Position numbers and translations under genes: made by a program
Assembly: GCA_003131315.1 (NCBI GenBank)
Contig: PKUV01000192.1
Coordinates: 1-33,673, forward strand
Length of the DNA: 33,673 bases
Direction of reading: 5' to 3'
Source of the DNA: Acidobacteriaceae bacterium
GTDB lineage: Bacteria; Acidobacteriota; Terriglobia; Terriglobales; Acidobacteriaceae
Shown here: positions 1 to 7,114 of the stretch, piece by piece
Position numbering within the stretch: position 1 is the first letter of the stretch
Layout: each line of letters opens with the position of its first letter
The notes under the pieces: generated by a model
Seen by the model: only the letters and a program-made list of their open reading frames with translations
Database searches by the model: none
What the model was told of the DNA's origin: nothing

Positions 1-1098
1 AATTTTAGCCGGACAGCAGTGAGTTGGTTCAAACAGCGGTATGACGAAGGCAGCCTCGAAATAAGGCCGCCATACCAGCGCCGTCCGGTATGGGTTCAGC
101 GTCAAAAATCAAAGCTAATCGAATCCATTCTAATGGAGCTTCCCGTTCCAGAAATCTACATTGACGAGTCTACAACTTCCGATGGCCGGACAACCTATGC
201 GGTTGTTGATGGCCAGCAGCGAATACGCACAATCCTTCAGTTCTTGGGTGTCGATAAAGACAAACAAGAGCAGGAATTCAACAGCTTTGCCCTCGGGAAA
301 CTGGGACCGACCTCAGAATGGAAAGACAAGACTTTCGACAACCTAACCGGCGACCAAAAGCAGCAGTTTTATGGAGCCCTGATTGCGGTCCGCGCACTTA
401 AGAATCCTACGGAATCCGAAGTTCGTGACATGTTTCGGAGATTGAACGCATACCTCACCAAACTAAACGACCAAGAATTAAGAAACGCCACGTACTCCGG
501 GCCATTCGTCTCACTGGTAAGCGATTTGGCCAATGATTCCTATTGGACTGAAAGCAAAATCGTTTCGACCGCGAACATTCGGAGAATGAAAGATATTCAA
601 TTTGTCAGCGAGTTGCTCATTGGTGTTATTTACGGGCCGCAGGGCGGCTCTGCTCGCGAAATTGATGAGCACTATATGTACTTCGAAGAGTACGAAGACG
701 AGTTTGAGGGACAGGCAAGTGCAAGGGCACTGTATGACAAAACGCTTCTGACGATCCAAAACATTTTGCCGGACATCAGGGAGTATCGCTGGCACAATCA
801 GGCTGACTTCTATTCTCTTTTTGTGGCCATGGCTCAACTATTGAAGCAAAAGCAACTGCGCGACAATCGAAAGGCGGCGAAAAGGGAGTTGGTCAAGTTT
901 GCTGGGTTAGTTGATAGTCGCTTAAAAGATGACACCATAAAAGTTCCTGCCCGAGTAGTTCGTTATGTCCGGGCGGTTGAAAAAGGTGTCACCGATAGGG
1001 CTAGGCGAACTCCACGGCACAAGGCGCTTACTGCTTTGCTCGATCAGTACTTTACAAAGAAGACGACGACGAAACGTACTGCGGGTACAGCTGCCTAA
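1..1098 (+). CDS. DUF262 (GmrS-like) domain protein, 5' truncated by the window
   Basis: The frame is open to base 1, and the first possible start (GTG at 19) lies inside a typical DUF262 lead-in, so the gene very probably begins upstream. About 365 residues are visible. Seen: PPYQRRPVW (near residue 18 from the GTG), then VVDGQQRIRTI, the DGQQR signature of the DUF262/ParB-like nucleotide-handling fold. No HNH (DUF1524) domain follows; the protein ends with a basic RTPRHKALTALLDQYF...KKTTTKR tail. In characterised DUF262 proteins (GmrSD, SspE, BrxU) this domain belongs to anti-phage restriction of modified or unmodified DNA. An endonuclease-like gene starts 88 bases downstream on the same strand, followed by a convergent methyltransferase, so a defence role is inferred. 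The DNA is visibly more AT-rich than the genes after 3366. Confidence 0.85.
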   Translation, partial: NFSRTAVSWFKQRYDEGSLEIRPPYQRRPVWVQRQKSKLIESILMELPVPEIYIDESTTSDGRTTYAVVDGQQRIRTILQFLGVDKDKQEQEFNSFALGKLGPTSEWKDKTFDNLTGDQKQQFYGALIAVRALKNPTESEVRDMFRRLNAYLTKLNDQELRNATYSGPFVSLVSDLANDSYWTESKIVSTANIRRMKDIQFVSELLIGVIYGPQGGSAREIDEHYMYFEEYEDEFEGQASARALYDKTLLTIQNILPDIREYRWHNQADFYSLFVAMAQLLKQKQLRDNRKAAKRELVKFAGLVDSRLKDDTIKVPARVVRYVRAVEKGVTDRARRTPRHKALTALLDQYFTKKTTTKRTAGTAA

Positions 1099-1186
1099 AG
1101 GCGGGCACGCCAAAAGGTGCAGCCTTGTTTCTCTTAAGTTTGGCCTGTCCAAACGTGCTCTAGCGAGGTATTCTTTTGCGTTCGCA

Positions 1187-1825
1187 ATGGCCGCCCTAAT
1201 TCTGCCCGAGCCTATCGATAAGAACGGCTTCAACCCGCGCGCGAAAATTCCGTTTGGCGTAACCACTACCCACGTGCGGGCAGCCATGCAGGATTTCATC
1301 GACTTTTTAACTGCGATAGATACGCAGCTTCAAAGCAAGGGAATGGCAAGCCTAGAAAACACAATGATGCAGGCGAACTTTAGCAGCTTGGTTGGCGAAA
1401 TGATGGGCGCACGCATTCCCAAGCACTGCCCGTCGGTGGTCAAGAACCTTTACCACAACGGGCACCCGGATGTTCTACCAGCCGGAAAATATCCAAATGA
1501 AGCGGCGCAGCACGCGGGCAGCGACGGAATCGAGATCAAAGCCTCACGGTATTTGCAGGGCTGGCAGGGGCACAACGCGGAGGACGTGTGGTTGATGGTG
1601 TTTGTGTTTCAGAGCGGACGCGAAGGGCCAAAGGTTAAGACAACGCAGGCGTTCAAGTTTCTGCTAGTGGCAGGGGCAATGCTCGCCAAGGCCGATTGGC
1701 AGTTCTCGGGCCGGTCAGAAACCAGCCGCAGGACGATTACGGCCAGCGTATCGAAGGCGGGCGCACAAAAGATGATGGCGAACTGGATCTACAAGTGCGC
1801 AGAGCTACGCCAAGGCAAAGGTTAA
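1187..1825 (+). CDS. Putative type II restriction endonuclease (PD-(D/E)XK type)
   Basis: This encodes 212 aa from the ATG at 1187. The frame stays open further upstream to 965 but there overlaps the DUF262 gene, so a start inside 965-1186 is less likely. No clear Shine-Dalgarno sequence precedes the ATG. The candidate catalytic motif is P94-D95 (in HPDVLPAGKY) followed by G114-I-E116-I-K118, the usual D...ExK spacing of PD-(D/E)XK nucleases; the GIEIKAS strand leads into WQGHNAEDVWLMVFVF. The stop overlaps the 3' end of the convergent methyltransferase gene by 21 bp, a common layout for restriction-modification pairs. The nuclease assignment rests on motif and context only; the specificity is unknown. 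With the DUF262 gene upstream it may form a co-transcribed pair. Confidence 0.65.
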   Translation: MAALILPEPIDKNGFNPRAKIPFGVTTTHVRAAMQDFIDFLTAIDTQLQSKGMASLENTMMQANFSSLVGEMMGARIPKHCPSVVKNLYHNGHPDVLPAGKYPNEAAQHAGSDGIEIKASRYLQGWQGHNAEDVWLMVFVFQSGREGPKVKTTQAFKFLLVAGAMLAKADWQFSGRSETSRRTITASVSKAGAQKMMANWIYKCAELRQGKG

Positions 1826-2740
1826 CTGGTCGCGCGGCACCACGACCTTTGTGAGCCGTTCGATAGATTGCGGGGCCGCCTCAAAATACTCGCTGTTCTT
1901 TTCGACACCAATGCAATGCACGCCCACGGCGTTGCCAGCCGCAACCGTGGAGCCGGAACCCATGAACGGGTCTAGAACGATTCCTTTCCCAAGCGGCAGC
2001 ACCGCGTAAACCAGCTCGCGTAATAGCGCTTGGGGTTTCAAACTTGGGTGCGCCGCAAGTTTGCGTTCTTCGCGTGGCGTGCGACCCACTTCAACCAAAT
2101 CCGAAAACGGCAGCCCTTCCGGCAGTCGCCGCAGGCCGCCCGTTTCAAACTGGCGTAGGCAATCACTGACCTTCATACCGGCGGGCAGGGGCTTGCGCAG
2201 TATGCCCCACGGCTCATAGCAGCCACGCGGCAAGGAACACACGTCCGGAAATTCTTCCTCCGCATTTTTTGGCCGATCGCCACCGCGCAACGTTTGCACC
2301 ACACGGATTAGCTGTCCGCGAAACTCTAGGCCACCAGCAACAAGCGCGCTGTAGACCATTTGGCACATGAACGAATTACACGCAATGAAAACGTGGCCGC
2401 CCGGCCTAAGCACGTGCAAGGCAATCTTGCCCCACTCGGTGAAGAATCTGCAAACCTGCGCGCGCTCCTTCGCGTTCAGCGCCGTAAATCGAGGAAGCGG
2501 CTGGCGCGCCGAACCATCAAATGACGGCGGGATGCGCCAGATACCGCCGTTGCCGTTTGCCCGCTTTTCAAGCTGGTCGAACTCATACTCCTTTACGCCA
2601 TAGGGCGGGTCGGTGACAATCCCGTGGATTGAATTCTCCGGGGCACTCCCCATCCATTCAAAACAATCGGCATGAACGATGAGGGATTTGCCAACTGGCT
2701 CGTGAGCGTAATTGAGGGCAAACCTTGCGAGGGGCGGCAT
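1805..2740 (-). CDS. DNA methyltransferase, N4-cytosine/N6-adenine, beta class
   Basis: This encodes 311 aa. Motif IV is TDPPYG (DPPY at residues 44-47) and the AdoMet-binding motif I is DPFMGSGSTVAAG (from residue 257). This IV-before-I order defines beta-class N6_N4_Mtase enzymes (PF01555 type), which transfer a methyl group from S-adenosylmethionine to the exocyclic amine of A or C. PSLKPQALLRELV just before motif I is the usual motif X region. The frame continues upstream to 2971, but that extension is translated GGGAAACCC repeat (PGFPPGFPPGF), so the ATG at 2740 is taken as the start; GTT/TTG alternatives are unlikely. The gene converges on the putative endonuclease with a 21-bp overlap and presumably protects the host against it. 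Confidence 0.9.
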   Translation of the reverse strand: MPPLARFALNYAHEPVGKSLIVHADCFEWMGSAPENSIHGIVTDPPYGVKEYEFDQLEKRANGNGGIWRIPPSFDGSARQPLPRFTALNAKERAQVCRFFTEWGKIALHVLRPGGHVFIACNSFMCQMVYSALVAGGLEFRGQLIRVVQTLRGGDRPKNAEEEFPDVCSLPRGCYEPWGILRKPLPAGMKVSDCLRQFETGGLRRLPEGLPFSDLVEVGRTPREERKLAAHPSLKPQALLRELVYAVLPLGKGIVLDPFMGSGSTVAAGNAVGVHCIGVEKNSEYFEAAPQSIERLTKVVVPRDQLTFALA

Positions 2741-2810
2741 ATTTACTTTGGCAAGTATAACCCCCCACCGCCGGGATGCCACGGTAACTTGCCGCACGAA
2801 TGGACGCTGA

Positions 2811-2876
2811 CGAAACCCGGGAAACCCGGGGGGAAACCCGGGGGGGAAACCCGGGGACAGACGGGACGTTTCCCCT
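2811..2876. repeat. Tandem GGGAAACCC-like G-rich repeat with hairpin
   Basis: Four GAAACCC blocks are separated by growing G runs (GGG, GGGGGG, GGGGGGG, GGGG). The last GGGGAAAC can pair with GTTTCCCC about 17 nt further on, giving an 8-bp stem. The plus strand carries at least four G tracts and could form a quadruplex. It lies about 70-135 bp upstream of the methyltransferase start. Confidence 0.7.
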
Positions 2877-3163
2877 AGAGTCCGACTCTCGCTGCGTCCA
2901 CTTTCATCACTCGCTGATTCTCCACCTTCCGACCTCTTCTTTTCATCACAAACGCCCGGGCCACCCATCACAGACTTCTAACCAACCGTCGGCGACAATG
3001 GGATCGACCTGTGTGTCAGAGCCGAGGTGTGCCCGTCAACCAAGACGGCCCTCGAAGCTACCCCAGCCCCATTTGTCGGCGCTCTTTGAAAACACCAATT
3101 TGGAACAACAAGCGGGCGTCAGCCGCCGCCAAACCCTTGGGCGAAGCGAAAAAGCGAGCTAAC

Positions 3164-3212
3164 TCCTTATTCCTGAATATTTTCCATATAAGTCCTTATT
3201 CTTGAATATTTT
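3164..3212. repeat. Direct repeat, two 20-nt AT-rich copies
   Basis: Copies at 3164-3183 and 3193-3212 read TCCTTATTCYTGAATATTTT with one mismatch and start 29 nt apart. Such spaced AT-rich repeats can be protein-binding sites, but no adjacent gene has its start here, so the role is unknown. Confidence 0.7.
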
Positions 3213-3248
3213 GCGGGCAAGTCTATGATTTTAATGGATTAAAAAATA

Positions 3249-3264
3249 GGGGGGGGTGGGGGGG
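3249..3264. repeat. G8-T-G7 homopolymer tract
   Basis: Eight Gs, one T and seven Gs follow an A-rich stretch. The tract is a candidate G-quadruplex or a site of length variation. It lies downstream of pgl, between it and the defence cluster. Confidence 0.8.
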
Positions 3265-3366
3265 TACCCGTAAAACACTGCTCATTATCTTCGGAGCAAA
3301 CAGGTGAGAATTAAGCCGTTCCCCTGAAACGAAGCCCGAGTTTTCCGCAGCCTGCGGAGCCGGACT

Positions 3367-4128
3367 TCAGAGCGTTAGTTTTGCGGCCGCCGCTTCGTCG
3401 AGCATCCACAACAATCTTCCGTCGGAGGGCTGCACTCTTTGCGAGGGAAACGGAGGCGTGTTCTTGCCCTCCAGAACCTGGCGCAGCATGTCGGCTTTGT
3501 CGGCGCCACTGGCCATGAACATCACTTCGGCGGCGCGATTGAGCACAGGGAAGGTGAAGGTGATGCGGTGGGTGTTGAACTTCGCGACCCAGTTGGCGAC
3601 CACCAGGCGCGACTGTTCATCGAGTGCCGCGGTGTCGGGGAAGAGGGAAGCGGTGTGGCCATCGGGACCCATGCCGAGCAGAATCAGGTCAAAGCGCGGG
3701 AATTCGCCGGGCCGATCTGCGGGCCGAAGTTCGGGAGGAAGTTCGAAGAATCGGCGGAGCTGGGCTTCATAGTCTGTCGCAGCGGCGGCGGCATCGGGAT
3801 TCTCGGCGAGCACGCGAAAGACGTTCTCCGCGGGAATCGCAATCTTCGTCAGCAACGATTCATTCACCATCCGATAATTGCTGTCGGCATCGGTGGGTGG
3901 AACGTGACGCTCGTCGCCGAAGAATAGAAAGATGCGGTTCCAGGCGAAGCCGGCATAATTGGTGGCAAGCAGGGAATAGAGAGCTTTTGGAGTCGAGCCA
4001 CCGGAGAGCGCGACCGTGAATCGGCCTTGGGCGCCAATTGCGTCGCGGGCTGCGCGGATGAATTCTTCGGCGGCGGCGTGAAAGAGATCGGCCGGATTGG
4101 CAAGCACTTCAATGGATCGGGAAGGCAT
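3367..4128 (-). CDS. pgl: 6-phosphogluconolactonase
   Basis: This encodes 253 aa, the normal length for bacterial Pgl. It hydrolyses 6-phosphogluconolactone to 6-phosphogluconate in the cytosol, the second step of the oxidative pentose phosphate pathway. Seen: the sugar-phosphate loop ALSGGSTPKALY, FFGDERHVPPTDADSNYRM, and LILLGMGPDGHTASLFPDT, all hallmark blocks of the glucosamine/galactosamine-6-phosphate isomerase-like family. It lies downstream of zwf and gnd on the same strand. The ATG at 4128 sits only 2 nt from an AT-rich repeat element and has no Shine-Dalgarno sequence; no better-supported start was found in frame, so translation is either leaderless-like or the start is further in (GTG at 4107). 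Confidence 0.95.
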   Translation of the reverse strand: MPSRSIEVLANPADLFHAAAEEFIRAARDAIGAQGRFTVALSGGSTPKALYSLLATNYAGFAWNRIFLFFGDERHVPPTDADSNYRMVNESLLTKIAIPAENVFRVLAENPDAAAAATDYEAQLRRFFELPPELRPADRPGEFPRFDLILLGMGPDGHTASLFPDTAALDEQSRLVVANWVAKFNTHRITFTFPVLNRAAEVMFMASGADKADMLRQVLEGKNTPPFPSQRVQPSDGRLLWMLDEAAAAKLTL

Positions 4129-4130
4129 TT

Positions 4131-4229
4131 GTAATTTGCGATTTGTAATTTGTAATTTTGTAATCGGGTAATTGTTTAACTTGCTCTTGGTTTCAAATTA
4201 CCAATTACAAATCACATATTACAAATTAC
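4131..4229. repeat. Inverted tandem-heptamer element, GTAATTT family
   Basis: The left arm has about six units related to GTAATTT (4131-4174). A core of about 20 nt follows, then a right arm of five units related to AAATTAC (4195-4229), the reverse complement. The element fills the zwf-pgl gap: the zwf stop (TTA on the plus strand, 4226-4228) lies inside the last unit, and the pgl start lies 2 nt beyond the other end. Its architecture matches the ATTGARTC and RGCTNTT elements elsewhere in the window. Confidence 0.85.
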
Positions 4230-5767
4230 TTTTCAAAATTTCTCCAGCGCCGGCCATCGCGCTCCATCAGTTCGTCGGACTCTTTCGGGCCCCAGACCCC
4301 GGAGGGGTAGTTGGGGAAATTGCGCGGAGGCAGCGCTTTCCACACATCGAGTACGGGATCGACAATACTCCAACCGGCCTCGACCATGTCGGCGCGCTGG
4401 AAGAGCGTAGCGTCGCCAGTCATGCAGTCATGGAGCAGGCGTTCGTAGCCAGTCGAAGGAGTGAGTCCGAAATAGTCGGCATACGCGAAGTCCATATTCA
4501 CTTCGCCCAGTTGCATGGCGGGCCCGGGAGTCTTGGCGGCGAAGCGCAGCGAGATGCCTTCTTCCGGCTGGATATGCAGGACCAGTTGGTTGGGCATCAT
4601 ATTTTCGACCTGGGTTTCGCGGAACAGCATGAAAGGCGCGCGCCGGAACTGAATCACGACATGCGTATGGCGGCCGGGCAGCCGCTTGCCGGTACGAAGA
4701 TAGAAGGGAACTCCCGCCCAGCGCCAGTTGTCGATCAGCAGCCTCATGGCGACGAAGGTTTCGGTGCGCGAGTCCGGGGGCACGCCATCTTCGGAGCGGT
4801 AGGCGGGCACACGCTGGTTGTCCATGGTGCCTTCGCCGTATTGCCCGCGAACCGTTTTGCTGAGCACGTCCTCGGCACTGAAGGGTTGGATGGCGTGCAG
4901 AATTTTAGACTGCTCGTCGCGCACCGCGTTCGCCTCGAACGAAATTGGTGGTTCCATCGCGGTCAGAGTGATGAGCTGCATAATGTGGTTGGGCACCATG
5001 TCGCGCAGGGCGCCCGCCCCATCGTAGTAGCCGCCGCGTTTCTCAACGCCGACGGTTTCAGCGACCGAAATCTGCACGTGGTCAATGTAGCGCCGATTCC
5101 AGATCGGCTCGAAAATTCCGTTCGCGAAACGGAGCGCCAAAATGTTCTGGACCGTCTCTTTTCCCAGGTAGTGATCGATGCGGTAGATCTGCCGTTCCGA
5201 AGCAACTTTCAAAATTTGCTGATTCAAAGCCTTGGCGGAATCCAGATCGTGGCCGAAAGGTTTTTCGATAATCACTCGCCGCCAATGGTTATTCTCTTCG
5301 GTCATCAGGCCGACTTTGGAAAGCCGCTCGACGACGTCGCCGAAGAAGTTGGGCGCGGTGGCGAGGTAAAAGAAATAGTTGCCGTGACAGTTGTGATCCT
5401 GGTCGACCTTGGCGAGTGTTTCTTTCAGCTTGTCGTAGGTGGCGGGATCGTCGAAATCTCCACTTACATAACTTATGCGGCGGACAAACCATTCCCACAA
5501 ATCGGCATCGACGGCGCCGGTGGCGAACTGTTTGAAGTCTTCGGTGACTTTCTTCCGCGCGTCGTCATCGCTCATGGGGCTGCGGCCCACGCCGATCACG
5601 GAGAACTCGCGCGACAGCAATTGCTGGGTGGCGAGGTTGTAGAGAGCGGGGATCAGCTTCCGGCGCGTCAGGTCGCCGGTAAATCCGAAGATCACCATGA
5701 CACACGGATCTCCTGTGCGCCCCACCCGCGGTTTGGTTGTTGCTGGCAGAACTTCTGTTTGAGCCAT
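4226..5767 (-). CDS. zwf: Glucose-6-phosphate 1-dehydrogenase
   Basis: This encodes 513 aa, typical for bacterial Zwf. It oxidises glucose 6-phosphate to 6-phosphogluconolactone with NAD(P)+, the entry step of the pentose phosphate pathway. Seen: the nucleotide-binding [19 protein letters not shown] near the N-terminus (the family's G-x-S/T-GDL), EKPFGHD, and the substrate-binding signature RIDHYLGKE at residues 196-204. The ATG at 5767 has a good Shine-Dalgarno GAGGAA about 4 nt upstream. The last codons (FEK then TAA) run into the GTAATTT repeat element, which supplies the stop. It lies between gnd (upstream) and pgl (downstream) on the same strand. Confidence 0.97.
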   Translation of the reverse strand: MAQTEVLPATTKPRVGRTGDPCVMVIFGFTGDLTRRKLIPALYNLATQQLLSREFSVIGVGRSPMSDDDARKKVTEDFKQFATGAVDADLWEWFVRRISYVSGDFDDPATYDKLKETLAKVDQDHNCHGNYFFYLATAPNFFGDVVERLSKVGLMTEENNHWRRVIIEKPFGHDLDSAKALNQQILKVASERQIYRIDHYLGKETVQNILALRFANGIFEPIWNRRYIDHVQISVAETVGVEKRGGYYDGAGALRDMVPNHIMQLITLTAMEPPISFEANAVRDEQSKILHAIQPFSAEDVLSKTVRGQYGEGTMDNQRVPAYRSEDGVPPDSRTETFVAMRLLIDNWRWAGVPFYLRTGKRLPGRHTHVVIQFRRAPFMLFRETQVENMMPNQLVLHIQPEEGISLRFAAKTPGPAMQLGEVNMDFAYADYFGLTPSTGYERLLHDCMTGDATLFQRADMVEAGWSIVDPVLDVWKALPPRNFPNYPSGVWGPKESDELMERDGRRWRNFEK

Positions 5768-5781
5768 GGGTTCCTCGTGTT

Positions 5782-5872
5782 ATTGAGTCATTGAATCATT
5801 GAGCCATTGAATCATTGACTAAACTTCTCAATGATTCAATACCTCAATGATTCAATGACTAAATGGTTCAAT
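5782..5872. repeat. Inverted tandem-octamer element, ATTGARTC family (copy 1)
   Basis: The left arm has ATTGAGTC, ATTGAATC, ATTGAGCC, ATTGAATC (5782-5813). A short loop follows, then a right arm of five or six units ending in TCAAT (5825-5872). It fills the gnd-zwf gap. The gnd stop codon (TCA on plus, 5868-5870) is part of the outermost unit, so the repeat supplies the final His codon and TGA. Confidence 0.9.
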
Positions 5873-6860
5873 GTGGCTTGGGTTCGACGTGACCACCGAA
5901 CTTCTGTCGCATGGCGGAGAGCATCTTCTCCGCGAATGTGTGATCCTGCCTTGAGCGGAAGCGCGTGTACAAAGCCGCCGTCAGCACTTCGGCCGGAACC
6001 GCCTCTTCGAGCGCCGCCTGGATCGTCCAGCGCCCTTCGCCGGAATCCTGCACGAAGCCGCTGTACTCAGCGAGCGTGGGATTTTCGGCCAGCGCCATCG
6101 CCGTCAGGTCCAGCAACCATGAACTTACCACGCTGCCGCGCCGCCAGACCTCGGCAATATCGGGCAGGTTGAGATCGTAGCGGATATCTTCGGGAAGGTC
6201 CTTACTCGTCGCGTTCTTGAAAATATCGAAGCCTTCCGCATAGGCCTGCATCAATCCGTACTCGATACCATTGTGTACCATTTTCACGAAATGTCCGGAG
6301 CCGGATGGGCCGCAGTGGATGTAGCCGTCTTCCGCGGTACCAGCGGCGGTGCCAGTCATTTTCTCGCGGCCCGGAGTGCGCGGGATGTCGCCGCGTCCGG
6401 GCGCCAGCGTTTCGAAGATGGGGTCGAGGCGCAGGACGGCCTCTTTCGGGCCGCCAATCATCATGCAGTAGCCGCGCTCCAGTCCCCAGACGCCGCCACT
6501 GGTGCCGACGTCGATGTAGTGCACGCCCTTGGCGGCGCAGATTTTGGAGCGGCGAACGTCGTCTTTGAAATACGAATTGCCGCCGTCGATGATGGTGTCG
6601 TCGGCCTGCATGTTTGCGAGCAGAGCCTGCACCGTTTTTTCCGTCGCATCGCCCGACGGCACCATGATCCACGCGACGCGCGGAGCGGTCAGCTTGCCGA
6701 CCAGATCATCGAGCGAAGCCGATGCCACCGCACCTTCGCCGACGAGACCCTTGACGGCATCGGCGCTGAGATCGGAAACCACCATCGTGTGACCGCCGCG
6801 CATCAGGCGCCGCGTCATATTGGAGCCCATGCGCCCCAACCCTACCATTCCCAGTTGCAT
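5868..6860 (-). CDS. gnd: 6-phosphogluconate dehydrogenase, decarboxylating, short form
   Basis: This encodes 330 aa, matching the short (GndA/YqeC-type) branch, not the 470-aa enterobacterial form; members of this branch often prefer NAD+. It converts 6-phosphogluconate to ribulose 5-phosphate and CO2. Seen: Rossmann motif [12 protein letters not shown] at the N-terminus, [39 protein letters not shown] and the catalytic block [16 protein letters not shown]. It ends ...EPKPH with His-TGA drawn from the adjacent octamer repeat. It sits between tal-pgi and zwf in the minus-strand carbon block. Confidence 0.95.
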   Translation of the reverse strand: MQLGMVGLGRMGSNMTRRLMRGGHTMVVSDLSADAVKGLVGEGAVASASLDDLVGKLTAPRVAWIMVPSGDATEKTVQALLANMQADDTIIDGGNSYFKDDVRRSKICAAKGVHYIDVGTSGGVWGLERGYCMMIGGPKEAVLRLDPIFETLAPGRGDIPRTPGREKMTGTAAGTAEDGYIHCGPSGSGHFVKMVHNGIEYGLMQAYAEGFDIFKNATSKDLPEDIRYDLNLPDIAEVWRRGSVVSSWLLDLTAMALAENPTLAEYSGFVQDSGEGRWTIQAALEEAVPAEVLTAALYTRFRSRQDHTFAEKMLSAMRQKFGGHVEPKPH

Positions 6861-6891
6861 GCGTGCTCCTTAGAAACCGCCGAATTCCTCA

Positions 6892-7094
6892 GGGGCTAAA
6901 GCCCGTGTCTTTATTGCGTCTAGGTGGCACGGCTGAAGCCGTGCCCTTCCCCAAAACCTGCTCGAATCAAAGTGTCCTCGCAGCCAGCCGCGGCTAAAGC
7001 CGGAACCATTTTCGGCGACTTGCGGTATGCCTGAAGGCATACCCTGATACGAATCGCGCGTTTTTCCGCAAGCTGTGAAGCCGTGCCCTTCCCG
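6892..7094. repeat. Cluster of short palindromic (REP-like) hairpins
   Basis: Several hairpins fill the tal-pgi/gnd gap. A GGGGCTAAAGCCC hairpin begins at 6892. There is a perfect 8-bp stem with a TGAA loop at 6926-6945 and another at 7024-7043, and a CGGCTAAAGCCG hairpin near 6990-7002. The block 7019-7053 is a copy, in reverse orientation, of the TTCGTATCAGGG repeat also found at 20541 and 29997. Confidence 0.75.
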
Positions 7095-7114
7095 AGACGA
7101 TTTATAAGATAGCT

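Larger units (their letters stand above)
2741..3366. other. Gene-free repeat-rich gap beside the restriction-modification cluster
   Basis: This 626-bp stretch has no convincing coding region; short ORFs here have low-complexity translations and no recognisable domain. It contains a GGGAAACCC-type repeat (2811-2876), a 20-nt near-perfect direct repeat (3164-3212) and a G8-T-G7 tract (3249-3264). It separates the less GC-rich defence cluster from the pentose-phosphate genes and may mark the edge of an acquired segment (inference). Confidence 0.6.

Noticed and set aside
2741-2971. N-terminal extension of the methyltransferase ORF
   Set aside because: The translation is dominated by PGFPPGF from the GGGAAACCC repeat, with no family counterpart.
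2800-3205. Short plus-strand ORFs in the gap after the defence cluster
   Set aside because: They have low-complexity or unordered translations and cross the repeats; no start site or domain supports them.
4172-5794. 540-aa plus-strand ORF opposite zwf
   Set aside because: It is a shadow of the well-supported zwf gene and begins in the GTAATTT repeat.
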